A stretch of DNA of 50,860 bases from Lachnospiraceae bacterium (GCA_900766925.1 CAAFXG010000356.1:1-50860), one strand, 5' to 3'. Positions 26,320 through 35,759 are shown, numbered from the stretch's first letter. Translations and numbers: made by a program. The notes: generated by a model not told the origin, from the sequence alone.

Positions 26320-27423
26320 GTGAATCGTATTTTTGAGCAGGATTTTGAAGCGATGCTTCGACAGTATGAAAATTCAATAGATGATAAGCGTCAGTTCACT
26401 GCGTTAGTAAAAGATTTATTTCCAGAAGAAGCAAAGAATATCAATCTGCTTCTCATGGCATACAACATGGGAATCGCACAGGATATTCAGAAAGCAAGTC
26501 TGCTCAATAATACTTTTGCATTTCGATATGTGAAGCAGCTAATGGATGATTATGGTATAAGCAGAGTGAATGCAGACTGGATAGTGTCGGTATGGTGTTC
26601 GTGCTATGGAAATAAAGTGTTAGGAAAAGCATGCGACATATCTGTCCAGAAACAAGGTGGCGGACCGGCAATTAAAGACGATAAGATATCATCAGCTGGA
26701 AAATCTTATGGAGATCTTTTTGAATACGAGAACAGTCGCAGAGGAAATGGTCTTGCGGTAACTGGGTTTCATAGTGATAAGAACCAGACTATTATATTTC
26801 AGAACAAATCTGGGAATACGCCTGTTGTTGAGATTGCGGATGATAGCTTTAGCAATTCTTCGGTAGAGGAAGTAATATTGACGGAGGGCATTAAATTTAT
26901 AGGACGGGAAGCTTTTTCTGATTGCCAGAAATTGCATCAGGTAGTTTTACCAATCAGTATTGAAGAGATAGAGAACTCTGCATTTGAAAATTGCTGCAAT
27001 ATGAAATCAGTTTCTTTACCTATGTTGCTTAAAACCATTGGAGATGCAGCATTTAAAGGAACTGGATTAAAGACGATTGATATTCCAAAAAGTGTATTTT
27101 GGATAGGGGATGAATTAGTGGCAAATTGTAAGTCACTTGATCATGTTAATATTCCGGAAAATATCGAAAGAATTCCGGACCGCATGTTTGAAAACTGTGT
27201 GGAACTGAAAAAAGTAGGATTACATGAGAAGTTAAATGTGATTGGAGAACGAGCCTTCTTTGGCTGTAGTAGTCTTGATTTTATTGTAATTCCGGATAGT
27301 GTGCAGCAAATCGGGCAGGATGCATTTACCGGAACAGATGATATGTTTATTGTGCAATGTTCCTTTGGCTCGTTTGCAGAGCAGTATTGCAGAAAGAATA
27401 AGATTAAGTACCAGCTGGTATGA
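26320..27423 (+). CDS. Helical module plus BspA-type leucine-rich-repeat protein
   Basis: This 367-aa protein opens the second gene set. Residues about 1-110 form a helical domain (FEAMLRQYENSIDDKRQFTALVKDLFPEE.. LLLMAYNMGIAQDI, FAFRYVKQLMDDYGISRVNADWIVSVWCSCYG), a module I associate with clostridial stress/defence proteins of the TerY and zinc-ribbon type. About 165-350 is a run of six or so BspA-type LRRs (LTEGIKFIGREAFSDC, LPISIEEIENSAFENC, IPKSVFWIGDELVANC, IPENIERIPDRMFENC, IPDSVQQIGQDAF). There is no signal peptide, so it is cytosolic and probably a binding or sensing subunit. The start codon is uncertain: GTG at 26320 is close to AAGAAGG. It lies 23 bases after brxL. Confidence 0.75.
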   Translation: MNRIFEQDFEAMLRQYENSIDDKRQFTALVKDLFPEEAKNINLLLMAYNMGIAQDIQKASLLNNTFAFRYVKQLMDDYGISRVNADWIVSVWCSCYGNKVLGKACDISVQKQGGGPAIKDDKISSAGKSYGDLFEYENSRRGNGLAVTGFHSDKNQTIIFQNKSGNTPVVEIADDSFSNSSVEEVILTEGIKFIGREAFSDCQKLHQVVLPISIEEIENSAFENCCNMKSVSLPMLLKTIGDAAFKGTGLKTIDIPKSVFWIGDELVANCKSLDHVNIPENIERIPDRMFENCVELKKVGLHEKLNVIGERAFFGCSSLDFIVIPDSVQQIGQDAFTGTDDMFIVQCSFGSFAEQYCRKNKIKYQLV

Positions 27424-27488
27424 TGTCGCCCAAGATGCGACACATAAATAATGATTTTACGATAGAATACAGGAAAGAGGTGATATGT

Positions 27489-27998
27489 ATGGGGCTTTTG
27501 GCTGATATATTTGGAACAAAAAATAAAATACCAACCATTATTTCTATACTTCCGGTGGCAGCAAAGCAGGAGATAGAAGCGGGTAGGTTGCCTATTTTAA
27601 ACACAGATCAGTTGTTTTTGAAAAAAGGTGAAAAGATTCATTTTATTGATAAGGCAATTAACCTTGAAATAAAAACAGTTAAGCAATACAGGCATGTTGG
27701 TCATTCAGGACCGGGATTATTAAAGGGGAATAGATACAATGTCGGTGTTGCAAAACCAATTGAACATACGGAACTCATACAGCACCGAGGTATTTTATAC
27801 ATAACAAATCAGAGAATTGTTTTTCAGGCATCCGAATGGGGATTTGACAAGACATACAGATATTTGACAGCAGTGACACCGTATGTGGATGCATGTGAAT
27901 TACAGTTTGGAAATAAGACATATAACATGATTGTTGCAGATGGTAATTTACTATATCAAGCCTTGCAGCTTGTAAAACAGAGGAGGCAGATGCCATAA
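27489..27998 (+). CDS. PH/GRAM-like domain protein
   Basis: This 169-aa protein has the pattern GILYITNQRIVFQASEWGFDKTYRYLTAVTPYVDACELQFGNKTYNMIVADG at about 95-150, characteristic of bacterial GRAM/PH-like domains, where a strand-rich barrel is capped by a helix. The first 90 residues (FGTKNKIPTIISILPVAAKQEIEAGRLPILNTDQLFLKKGEKIHF) are of unknown fold. There is no membrane segment. ATG at 27489 follows GAGGTG by 8 bases; a longer frame begins at 27420 but overlaps the preceding gene and lacks a site. The stop overlaps the kinase start by one base, so the two are translated together. A role as adaptor of the kinase is likely from coupling, not from sequence. Confidence 0.65.
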   Translation: MGLLADIFGTKNKIPTIISILPVAAKQEIEAGRLPILNTDQLFLKKGEKIHFIDKAINLEIKTVKQYRHVGHSGPGLLKGNRYNVGVAKPIEHTELIQHRGILYITNQRIVFQASEWGFDKTYRYLTAVTPYVDACELQFGNKTYNMIVADGNLLYQALQLVKQRRQMP

Positions 27999-29296
27999 TG
28001 GACGGACAGTTAAAAAATGGAACAATAATGACTTCAGAAAGCGGAAACAAGTATAAGGTTGTTAGCTTACTTGGAGCAGGTGGTCAAGGTGAGGTATATG
28101 ATGTTGAATGTAATGGAAAGCATTATGCTCTTAAGTGGTATTTCAAAGGAAGTGCTACTGCAAGACAGAAAAAAATGCTTGAAACCATCATAGCAAAAGG
28201 GTCTCCGGATGCCAGTTTTTTATGGCCTATGGAGTTGATAGCTCCGGTGCAGGAATCTTTATTTGGATACATAATGCCACTTAGACCAAAGAGCTATAAG
28301 AGCATTGTTGACTTGATGAAGAAACGAGTTAATCCATCATTCTATGTATTATGCAGAACAGCATATAACCTTACTAAGGGATATCAGAAGTTACATGGAA
28401 TGGGAGCAAAGTATCAGGATATTTCTTTTGGAAATCTATTCTTTAATCCGGATAATGGAGATGTATTGATATGTGATAACGATAATGTTTCCTTCGATAA
28501 TACAAAGCCGGGCGGAGTTTTAGGAACACCTGGATTTATGGCTCCTGAAATTGTAAGGGGCGAAAAAAAACCATCACGAGAAACAGACAGATACTCACTT
28601 TCAGTTTTGCTTTTCTATTTATTTATGGTGAATCATCCGTTAGAGGGAAAGCTTGAGGCAAGCATCAAATGTATGGATTATGCAGCAAGAGTAAAACTGT
28701 ATGGAACAGATCCGGTATTTATATTTGACCCAGACAATAAGACTAACAGACCGGTTAAGGGTATTCATGACAATGCCAATATTTATTGGCCGATGTATCC
28801 TGAGAAGATGAGAAAGATGTTTACAAAGGCATTTACTATTGGACTTAATACACCAAGCAAACGTATTACAGAGCCAGAGTGGATGAATTTGTTTGCAAAT
28901 ATGATGAGCGGAATGCTTAAGTGCTCTTGTGGAGCAAGAAATTTCTATGATGAAGAGTTAGAAGCAAACGGAGCAGCTCATGTATGTTGGCATTGTCAGC
29001 AGGCAATACCGATTCCGGTAAAGATTGTAGTAGGTAAGAGCACAGTACTTTTGAATGATACAACAAAGCTCTTGCGGCATCACATTTACGGAGATTACGA
29101 TATGGAAACAGTGGTTGGTTCAGTTGTTCAGAATCCTAAGAATCCGGCACTTTGGGGAATTAAGAATGAGGACGAAGCGAACTGGACTTACGAAAAGCCA
29201 GATGGTACACAGATTCCTATCGAGATTGGCAGAACAGCAGGTATTGCAAAAGGCGTTAAGATTCACTTTTCCGATGCAGTCGGAGAATTTAAATAA
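27998..29296 (+). CDS. Ser/Thr kinase with C-terminal zinc ribbon (TerY-P-type)
   Basis: This 432-aa protein has a eukaryotic-type kinase domain (about 15-300): glycine loop GAGGQGEV (26-33), Lys46 in ALKWY, catalytic Asp141 in YQDISFGN (Asn146), a DND triplet (160-162) in place of DFG, and GTPGFMAPE (176-184). ATP and phosphotransfer residues are present, so it is probably active despite the altered HRD and DFG motifs. A zinc ribbon follows (Cys309, Cys311, Cys330, Cys333), then a beta-rich C-terminus (VVGSVVQNPKNPALWGIKN..) that might be FHA-like. There is no membrane anchor. Kinases of this build sit with vWA and PP2C genes in TerY-P modules described from comparative genomics, exactly as here. 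Confidence 0.88.
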   Translation: MDGQLKNGTIMTSESGNKYKVVSLLGAGGQGEVYDVECNGKHYALKWYFKGSATARQKKMLETIIAKGSPDASFLWPMELIAPVQESLFGYIMPLRPKSYKSIVDLMKKRVNPSFYVLCRTAYNLTKGYQKLHGMGAKYQDISFGNLFFNPDNGDVLICDNDNVSFDNTKPGGVLGTPGFMAPEIVRGEKKPSRETDRYSLSVLLFYLFMVNHPLEGKLEASIKCMDYAARVKLYGTDPVFIFDPDNKTNRPVKGIHDNANIYWPMYPEKMRKMFTKAFTIGLNTPSKRITEPEWMNLFANMMSGMLKCSCGARNFYDEELEANGAAHVCWHCQQAIPIPVKIVVGKSTVLLNDTTKLLRHHIYGDYDMETVVGSVVQNPKNPALWGIKNEDEANWTYEKPDGTQIPIEIGRTAGIAKGVKIHFSDAVGEFK

Positions 29297-29320
29297 TCAA
29301 ATTCAAGGAGGATTTATATT

Positions 29321-30073
29321 ATGGATGAATTACAGAGACCGGGCGGAGAGTTAGCAAGCAGACCATTACATTTTTTCTGGGTTGTAGATTGTTCAGGTTC
29401 TATGCTTAGCGATGGAAAAATGGACATTGTTAATAACGCAATTCAGGAATGTGTTCCGGAGATGGAGTCAGAAGCAGATAATAATCCAAATGCTCAGCTT
29501 TTGATTAGAGCACTTCAGTTTTCTACAGGTGCTAGTTGGATTACAGCAAATCCTGTTCCTGTTGAAACATATGGATGGGAGCCTCTTGAGGCAAGTGGTG
29601 TAACTGATATGGGTAAGGCATTTGAACTTCTTGCAGCGCAGTTAGGTATTCCACCTATGCCTACAAGAGCATTGCCACCAGTTATTGTACTTTTATCTGA
29701 TGGACAGCCTACAGATGATTACAAGAAGGGACTTGATAAATTAAAGGCACTTCCTTGGTTCAAGAAAGCAGTTAAAATTGCAATATCTATTGGTAAGGAT
29801 GCAGATGATGATGTTCTTACTGAGTTTACTGGTAATAGAGAATTAGTATTACAAGCTAATAATCCTACAGCTCTTGTAAAAATGATTAAGTGGGCATCTA
29901 CAACTGCTTCTATGGTTTCGGCACCATCAAGTAAACCTATGGATGTGGATGATACACCAAAGGCAGCAGGAGGTAATGATCCATTTGCACCTGCAAATAA
30001 TGGAGTTCCACTTATTCTTGATATGAGCAATATTCCTAATCCTGATGATTTTGATGAGGGAGCTGTTTGGTAA
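29321..30073 (+). CDS. TerY-like von Willebrand factor A protein
   Basis: This 250-aa cytosolic vWA protein carries a complete metal-ion adhesion site: DCSGS (Asp23, Ser25, Ser27), the Thr of SGVTDMG and the Asp of LLSDGQPTDD. The core ends at about 205, followed by a Pro/Asn/Asp-rich tail. TerY-type vWA proteins bind partners through the metal site and are thought to be the substrate or scaffold of the neighbouring kinase/phosphatase pair. The tail lacks the zinc-binding TerY-C domain of many family members, but a stand-alone version is encoded two genes later. AAGGAGG and good spacing fix the start. It lies 24 bases from the kinase and 16 bases from the phosphatase gene. Confidence 0.9.
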   Translation: MDELQRPGGELASRPLHFFWVVDCSGSMLSDGKMDIVNNAIQECVPEMESEADNNPNAQLLIRALQFSTGASWITANPVPVETYGWEPLEASGVTDMGKAFELLAAQLGIPPMPTRALPPVIVLLSDGQPTDDYKKGLDKLKALPWFKKAVKIAISIGKDADDDVLTEFTGNRELVLQANNPTALVKMIKWASTTASMVSAPSSKPMDVDDTPKAAGGNDPFAPANNGVPLILDMSNIPNPDDFDEGAVW

Positions 30074-30089
30074 GAGAAGGAGGATGTAA

Positions 30090-30920
30090 ATGAAACGTTT
30101 TATTTGTGGTGAAAGCGTTAGAGGCGCAACTCACGAAAGAAATGGTTTACCACTCCAAGATTGTAAAAGAATAGAAGAAATATCAGAACATATAACCATT
30201 CTATCTGTAGCAGACGGGCATGGAAGTGACAAGTGTCCAAGAAGTGATAGAGGTTCGTTAATGGCTGTTAATGCGTTTTGTGATGTTATGAAAAAGTATC
30301 TACTTGGGTATGGACAGACTCCAGAAGGAATGACAGAACTTGTTACTTTCTTAAACAGAGAAGGCGATACCAGATTTGCTCAAGATGTATGTGAAGAATG
30401 GCAGGCTCGTGTTAAGCATTCATTTTATAAGAATAAGGATGAGTCATTAATTGATTCAGAAGGAAATATTGATTGGAAGAGAGTATATTCTTTGTACGGA
30501 ACAACTCTTTTGGGAATGTTAATTACAGATACATTTATATTCACATTCCAGATTGGAGATGGAGATATCAACATGATTACTGCTGATGATATTTCTCCAT
30601 TGGTGGAACCAGAAAAGTTTCTTGGAACTGAGACACATTCACTTTCTAAGATGGATGCATGGAGAAAGTCGGTGGCTTCACTTAGAAGAAAAGAAGTCGA
30701 TTCAGACGAGCCATATCTTTATATGCTTTCTACTGATGGTTTTATTAATAGCTATGCAAGTGAAGAAGATTTCCGGAAAACATGCAGAGATTACTACAAT
30801 ATGATTGGACAATATGGATTTGATGCCGTTAAGGGTAATTTAGCAAAATGGTTAAAAGAAACAAGTGAGCTTGGTTGTGGTGATGATGTGACGGTTGTTA
30901 TGGCATATTTTGCAAAGTAG
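30090..30920 (+). CDS. PP2C-type protein phosphatase
   Basis: This 276-aa protein has the PP2C metal-site motifs: Asp24 (LQDCKR), VADGHGSD with Asp42, the GTTLLGMLI strand, QIGDGDI, LSTDGF and the terminal GCGDDVTVVMAYF. Metal-dependent PP2C phosphatases remove phosphate from Ser/Thr and here should oppose the kinase two genes upstream. The start is set by GGAGG 6 bases away. Length and motif order are normal. Together with the vWA protein and the kinase it completes the TerY-P triad. Confidence 0.9.
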   Translation: MKRFICGESVRGATHERNGLPLQDCKRIEEISEHITILSVADGHGSDKCPRSDRGSLMAVNAFCDVMKKYLLGYGQTPEGMTELVTFLNREGDTRFAQDVCEEWQARVKHSFYKNKDESLIDSEGNIDWKRVYSLYGTTLLGMLITDTFIFTFQIGDGDINMITADDISPLVEPEKFLGTETHSLSKMDAWRKSVASLRRKEVDSDEPYLYMLSTDGFINSYASEEDFRKTCRDYYNMIGQYGFDAVKGNLAKWLKETSELGCGDDVTVVMAYFAK

Positions 30921-30931
30921 GTGAAGTTTAC

Positions 30932-31324
30932 ATGGAAGAACCAATAATAAAAACAAGAAGTGGCGAACCGGAAGCTCGAATTGCGATGTGTAAATGCAAG
31001 GAAGCGAAAGGAAAGACCTATGGCGTAAGATTCCAACGTGCAGAAGGCGGATGGAAATATACATGGGCATTCAAGATGAAAGAAAGCTCAGCCAAAAGAG
31101 AAGGTTATGATAATACACAGATAATGGGCAATATATATCCTGATGAAAGCTATCCGGGATGTCCATATTGCAGTACAGAATACTTTGTAGTGTGTGGTGC
31201 GTGTCAGCATTTGAATTGTAATATTGATACCGGAGAAACATTTACATGCGACTGGTGTGGAAATACTGGTACTCTTGGTGGCTTCGGTGGAGATGGAATA
31301 GCGTCAGGAGGAGATCGAGGTTGA
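30932..31324 (+). CDS. Stand-alone TerY-C zinc-binding protein
   Basis: This 130-aa protein is mostly a metal-binding domain: CPYC (77-80), CGAC (88-91), Cys96 and CDWC (106-109), with another CxC at 20-22. The spacing fits the TerY-C domain that usually forms the C-terminus of TerY vWA proteins; here it is split off as a separate gene. A Gly-rich tail (GGFGGDGIASGGDRG) ends the protein. GGTGAAG precedes the ATG, and the stop overlaps the TTG start of the next gene (TTGA). The paralogous vWA protein upstream lacks this domain, so the two probably bind each other. Confidence 0.75.
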   Translation: MEEPIIKTRSGEPEARIAMCKCKEAKGKTYGVRFQRAEGGWKYTWAFKMKESSAKREGYDNTQIMGNIYPDESYPGCPYCSTEYFVVCGACQHLNCNIDTGETFTCDWCGNTGTLGGFGGDGIASGGDRG

Positions 31325-32340
31325 TAGTAGACAGATATTACTACAACCAACTGAATAAGAGTGAACAGGCAATTTACAAAGCTTTTTATAAAGGGGTAAT
31401 GGAACGGAAAGACATTATCCCTATTCCTGTAAAAGGCAGAGTAACAGAAGAAATATTTAATCGTGTGTTTACTGCTATGACAAGAGATAACCCACTTATT
31501 TATTTCTTAAATCAGTCTGCTTGCAGCTTTGCACAGGATGCATTTGGTCATACTGCAATCTGCCCGCAGTATTTCTTTAGTAAAGCGAAGATAAAGGAAT
31601 ACAACAGGAAGATTGAGAAGGCGGTTAATGACCTTGCTGCATCCTTAAAACTGACGGAAGGAACAGAATATGAAAAGGAAATGAAGGTTCACGATTGGAT
31701 GTGCAATTTCGTTTCTTACGATGATGATGGAGCTAATATAAATAATCCGATTCGATTTATAGAAGCTCATAATATTATAGGTGTATTTGCACACCATAGA
31801 GCACAATGTGAGGGTATAGCAAAGGCGGTTAAGGTCTTGCTTAACACAGTTGATGTTAAGTGTATTGTGGCAACAGGAAATGCAAATGGTAACGGTCAGA
31901 ACGGACCGCATGCATGGAATATCGTAAATATAGATGGCAAGGCATATCAGCTGGATGTGACATGGGATATTGGAGCCATCGGAAAATCAAAAGACAGAAT
32001 GGCATATGATTATTTTAATCTCACAGATGAGATGATGCAAAAGGATCATATACCAGACAGCAAGCTTCCAGCATGTAATTCGCTGGATATGAATTACTTT
32101 AGAAAAAACAAACTGGTCTTCAAATCAAGGACCATGTTATTAGCATATATTGATTCATCCCTGAAGAAAGGGAAGACAGATTTTTATTTTCAGTTAGATG
32201 GAAAACTGAAGATGAATGAGGTAGTAAAGGACATCGGTGATTTAGCCATGAAGGTGTTGGCATCACAGGGTCAGAGAGGAGTAAGGGTACAGCATATTCC
32301 AAATGATAAGTTAAAGGTATGCTGGGTGAGAATATACTAG
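31321..32340 (+). CDS. Transglutaminase-like cysteine protease fold protein
   Basis: This 339-aa cytosolic protein has the papain/transglutaminase triad: Cys163 in AQCEGIAKAVKVLL, His197 in GPHAWNIV and Asp212 in QLDVTWD. Residues 1-90 are a helical N-terminus and 250-339 a small C-terminal part. TTG at 31321 is the start, with AGGAGG about 10 bases upstream and TTGA overlap with the preceding stop; a longer frame from 31246 reads an implausible Trp/Arg-rich stretch that shadows the zinc protein. Members act as proteases, peptidases or crosslinkers. All triad residues are kept, so it is likely active, perhaps cutting a partner when phage DNA is sensed. The substrate is unknown. Confidence 0.85.
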   Translation: MIVDRYYYNQLNKSEQAIYKAFYKGVMERKDIIPIPVKGRVTEEIFNRVFTAMTRDNPLIYFLNQSACSFAQDAFGHTAICPQYFFSKAKIKEYNRKIEKAVNDLAASLKLTEGTEYEKEMKVHDWMCNFVSYDDDGANINNPIRFIEAHNIIGVFAHHRAQCEGIAKAVKVLLNTVDVKCIVATGNANGNGQNGPHAWNIVNIDGKAYQLDVTWDIGAIGKSKDRMAYDYFNLTDEMMQKDHIPDSKLPACNSLDMNYFRKNKLVFKSRTMLLAYIDSSLKKGKTDFYFQLDGKLKMNEVVKDIGDLAMKVLASQGQRGVRVQHIPNDKLKVCWVRIY

Positions 32341-32385
32341 GAAAAAATTTGTATCAAGTCTGAATGATGCAAAGGAGGAAGAACA

Positions 32386-35300
32386 ATGGCGAAGTTTAAT
32401 CAGGGCGATGTTGTAGTATTAAAGTCCGATAATTCTATACAAGGTGCAGTAATAAGTGTTATGGATGGAGCTGATGAAATTAGATATCAGGTATTCACTA
32501 ATACTTTGGGCATACAGATATATTATGAATCACAGTTACAAGCTGAAGAAGTACAGACAGATTTAGAGAAGGTAGATGCAGAGAGATTTCATGCAGGTTT
32601 AACAGCTTCTCTTATCCGTAACCCTTCAATTTCCAGCTTGTATTCTTTAAATTCGGCTAAAATTGACTTTATTCCTCATCAGTTCAGACCTGTACTAAAG
32701 TTTATAAAATCAGATAGACCAAGACTCTTAATAGCAGATGGTGTAGGTGTAGGTAAAACTATTGAAGCTGGCTTGATATTAAGAGAGCTTGAAGCACGTC
32801 GTAATATAGAATCTATTTTAATAATATGTCCTCGTCCACTTGTTTCCGAAAAGAAATGGGAAAGTGAAATGAAACGCTTCGATGAAGAGTTCACTGCTTT
32901 GGATGGGGATCTTCTGCGTTATTGTATTAAAGAAACAGACATGGAAGGAGAATGGCCGGATAAGTATAAGAAGTGCATTATCCCTTATTCGCTATTCGAT
33001 GAAGGAAATGTTTTTGGAAGTAATAGGGGGAAGGCTGCAAAGCTTGGTCTTATGAATATTGAGCCACCTAAATTCGATTTAGTAATTGTGGATGAGGCAC
33101 ATCATATCCGTAATACTGCTACATATGCATATAAGGCTGTAGAGCAGTTTGTTGATGCAGCTGAGGCGGTGGTATTCCTTTCTGCAACACCAGTTCAGTT
33201 AGCACAGGATGATTTATTTGTATTATTGAATTTACTACGTCCAGATTTAATCATAGATAAAAATACATTCTATGACATGGCTGAACCAAATAACTTTATA
33301 AATGCAGCTGCAATTTGTGTACGTGGACAGAAAGCTAATTGGCAAAAAGAGGCAGCGGAGCAAATTCATTATGCTTGTGCGACTTCATGGGGGAGAAAAG
33401 TATTTCAGAATAATCCTGTGGTACAAGATATCCTTGATGTACTATCAGAGGATGAGATAACAGTTGAACAGAGAGTTGAGTTGATATCTAACATAGAGAA
33501 TTTGCATACTTTCTCAAACCTTATTAGCAGAACCAGAAGAAGGGATATCGGAGAATTTACAATAAGAAAGCCAATTACCGTTTCTGTAGATTTTACAAAA
33601 GAACAGCAAGTGATATATGAAAATGTATTAGCAATAGTACATGATATTTTATCAACCATTCATTGTACAGAAAATACAAAATTTATGATGACAACAATCA
33701 GAAGACAGATTGCAAGTTGTTTATTTGGTCTTATTCCTATGTTAAGGGGAATTTTATATAAGCACGTTTATGAGCTGATTGATGACGATGAATTTGATGG
33801 AAAAGCATTTGATACAGATAAAGATGCTACAACAATAAAGGCACGTATTGAACAGATAATTACATTAGCAGAAAGTCTTCCAGAGAATGACCCTAAATTA
33901 GATGCGTTATTAGAAATCCTTGATAAGAAAAAACAAGATGGAGTGAATAATAAGGTAATGGTCTTTAGCAGTTTCAGACATACATTGGCTTATCTTTATG
34001 AAAAGCTTGTTGCACAAGGATATCGTGTTGGTTTGATTCATGGTGGAGTAGTGGATGAAGACAGACGAGCTTTGAGAAAAAGATTTAATCCAGCTGAAAC
34101 ACCTATTGCCAATAGTGAAGCATTGGATGTTTTGTTATTTTCAGAAGTTGGTTGTGAAGGTTTGGATTATCAGTTCTGTGACTGTATGATTAACTATGAT
34201 TTGCCATGGAATCCGATGAGAGTAGAGCAGAGAATAGGACGTATTGACCGTAATGGACAAAAGAGTGAAAGTGTTGCAATTTATAATCTGATTACACCAG
34301 GTACTGTTGATGCAGATATTTATGATAGATGTCTTATGAGAATTGGTGTATTTCATAGTTCGATTGGTGACTGTGAAGATATTCTTGGAGATGTTACTGG
34401 CGAGATTAGAAAGATAGTTGAAAACTTTGAATTGACTGATGAGGAGCGTCAGGCAAAATTGCAACAGATGACGGACAATAAGGTTCGTTTTATAAAAGAG
34501 CAAGAGGAACTGGAAGAAAAGCAGAGAGATTTATTTGGTGTACATATGCCGCAATCGGCATTTGACTCAGAATTAAGTAGTGCAACGAACTTCTGGCTTT
34601 CAACAGAGAATATTCAGAATCTGGTTACAACATATTTAAGAGAGCTTCTTGGCGAGGACAAAGAATACTTCCTTGGAGAGAAAGAGTTAAAGACATTACG
34701 TTTGTCTCAAAGTGCACGATTTGCTCTTTTGGATGATTTTAAGAAAGCAAAATTTGTAAGGAATGAGATTAACAGAAGCTGGAGAAAATGGCTGGAGTCT
34801 GGTGAGCAACATTTATCGGTTACATTCAATAGCGAGTGTAGTATGAAAAATGCAGGAGTTACTTTGCTTTCCATCACTCATCCGTTGGTAAAGCAAGCGG
34901 CAAGATATCTTCAAAGTAAGGGTAAAGTGGTTAGTATTCTGAAGGTTAAAACAAATAAGTTTTATCCGGGAGAATATCCATTTGCTATTTTCCAGTGGAA
35001 GTTGTCTGGTGAAAGAGAAGATTTGCAAATGAAAACTGTATCAGCAAATACTTCTTTGAACAGAATACTTCTTGATTTGCTTAAAGAGAGTTATGGCTCA
35101 AATTTCAAGCTGGAGCTTAGTTCTTCAAAATGGGAAGAGGTTGAAGATATGCATCATAGCATATGGACTTCCTCATTGAAGGAGCATAAGCAAAAAACAG
35201 AAGAAATGATCCTTTATAAAGAAAGTAGTTTGCGGACAAGTCATAATGCAAGAATAGCAACATTGCAGGAACAGCTTAGTAAGAGTAAGAACGATACATA

Positions 35301-35745
35301 TCGTGTTTTGACAGAAGGAAAGATTAAGAGGGCAAATGAAGATTTTGCTATTCATATGGAGGAACTAGAGCAGGCGAAAGAAAAGGCTGACATTCTTTTT
35401 GAATTACTTGCATATGGTTTGCTAGTTGTTTCAGCGGATGACTCTGATGGAGTAGAAGAAAACGCAGATTTGAAAGAGGTCATAATGAATCTGTTTAATA
35501 CTTTTGGAAAGGACTTGATTAGCGAGCCTAAGAAACTTATGGGTCTGATAGCAGACTATGCACCTACATTAACAAATGAAAGAAAGCATATTCGTATGTT
35601 GTTTGAGATAGGTATATTTGAGATTGTTGAAAGAACTGGAATTGATAACTTGGATGAGGCAGTAAAACTAGCTGAGACTGAGCTTGGATTCGAGGAGGAA
35701 ACAACACGAAACTACATTAAATACTTCGAGGTATTTTACAGATAA
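32386..35745 (+). CDS. SNF2-type superfamily 2 helicase/translocase
   Basis: This 1119-aa ATPase has an N-terminal beta domain (FNQGDVVVLKSDNSIQGAVIS..), then an SF2 core with Walker A ADGVGVGKT (117-125), DEAH (236-239), SAT (266-268), CEGLDYQFCDCMINYDLPWNP and motif VI QRIGRIDR (615-622). The last 480 residues are helical and partly coiled coil. The layout matches RapA/HepA and the DrmD helicase of DISARM more than restriction type I subunits. SNF2 enzymes move along duplex DNA and displace proteins. GGAGG precedes the start. It lies 45 bases after the transglutaminase-like gene, the longest gap in the set, and 14 bases before the next gene's start. The motifs look intact. Confidence 0.9.
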   Translation: MAKFNQGDVVVLKSDNSIQGAVISVMDGADEIRYQVFTNTLGIQIYYESQLQAEEVQTDLEKVDAERFHAGLTASLIRNPSISSLYSLNSAKIDFIPHQFRPVLKFIKSDRPRLLIADGVGVGKTIEAGLILRELEARRNIESILIICPRPLVSEKKWESEMKRFDEEFTALDGDLLRYCIKETDMEGEWPDKYKKCIIPYSLFDEGNVFGSNRGKAAKLGLMNIEPPKFDLVIVDEAHHIRNTATYAYKAVEQFVDAAEAVVFLSATPVQLAQDDLFVLLNLLRPDLIIDKNTFYDMAEPNNFINAAAICVRGQKANWQKEAAEQIHYACATSWGRKVFQNNPVVQDILDVLSEDEITVEQRVELISNIENLHTFSNLISRTRRRDIGEFTIRKPITVSVDFTKEQQVIYENVLAIVHDILSTIHCTENTKFMMTTIRRQIASCLFGLIPMLRGILYKHVYELIDDDEFDGKAFDTDKDATTIKARIEQIITLAESLPENDPKLDALLEILDKKKQDGVNNKVMVFSSFRHTLAYLYEKLVAQGYRVGLIHGGVVDEDRRALRKRFNPAETPIANSEALDVLLFSEVGCEGLDYQFCDCMINYDLPWNPMRVEQRIGRIDRNGQKSESVAIYNLITPGTVDADIYDRCLMRIGVFHSSIGDCEDILGDVTGEIRKIVENFELTDEERQAKLQQMTDNKVRFIKEQEELEEKQRDLFGVHMPQSAFDSELSSATNFWLSTENIQNLVTTYLRELLGEDKEYFLGEKELKTLRLSQSARFALLDDFKKAKFVRNEINRSWRKWLESGEQHLSVTFNSECSMKNAGVTLLSITHPLVKQAARYLQSKGKVVSILKVKTNKFYPGEYPFAIFQWKLSGEREDLQMKTVSANTSLNRILLDLLKESYGSNFKLELSSSKWEEVEDMHHSIWTSSLKEHKQKTEEMILYKESSLRTSHNARIATLQEQLSKSKNDTYRVLTEGKIKRANEDFAIHMEELEQAKEKADILFELLAYGLLVVSADDSDGVEENADLKEVIMNLFNTFGKDLISEPKKLMGLIADYAPTLTNERKHIRMLFEIGIFEIVERTGIDNLDEAVKLAETELGFEEETTRNYIKYFEVFYR

Positions 35746-35759
35746 AAGGAGTGTGTTCA

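Noticed and set aside
31246..31320. Upstream extension of the transglutaminase-like gene
   Set aside because: The added residues are an unlikely Trp/Arg-rich string that shadows the zinc protein gene; the TTG at 31321 has a good ribosome binding site.
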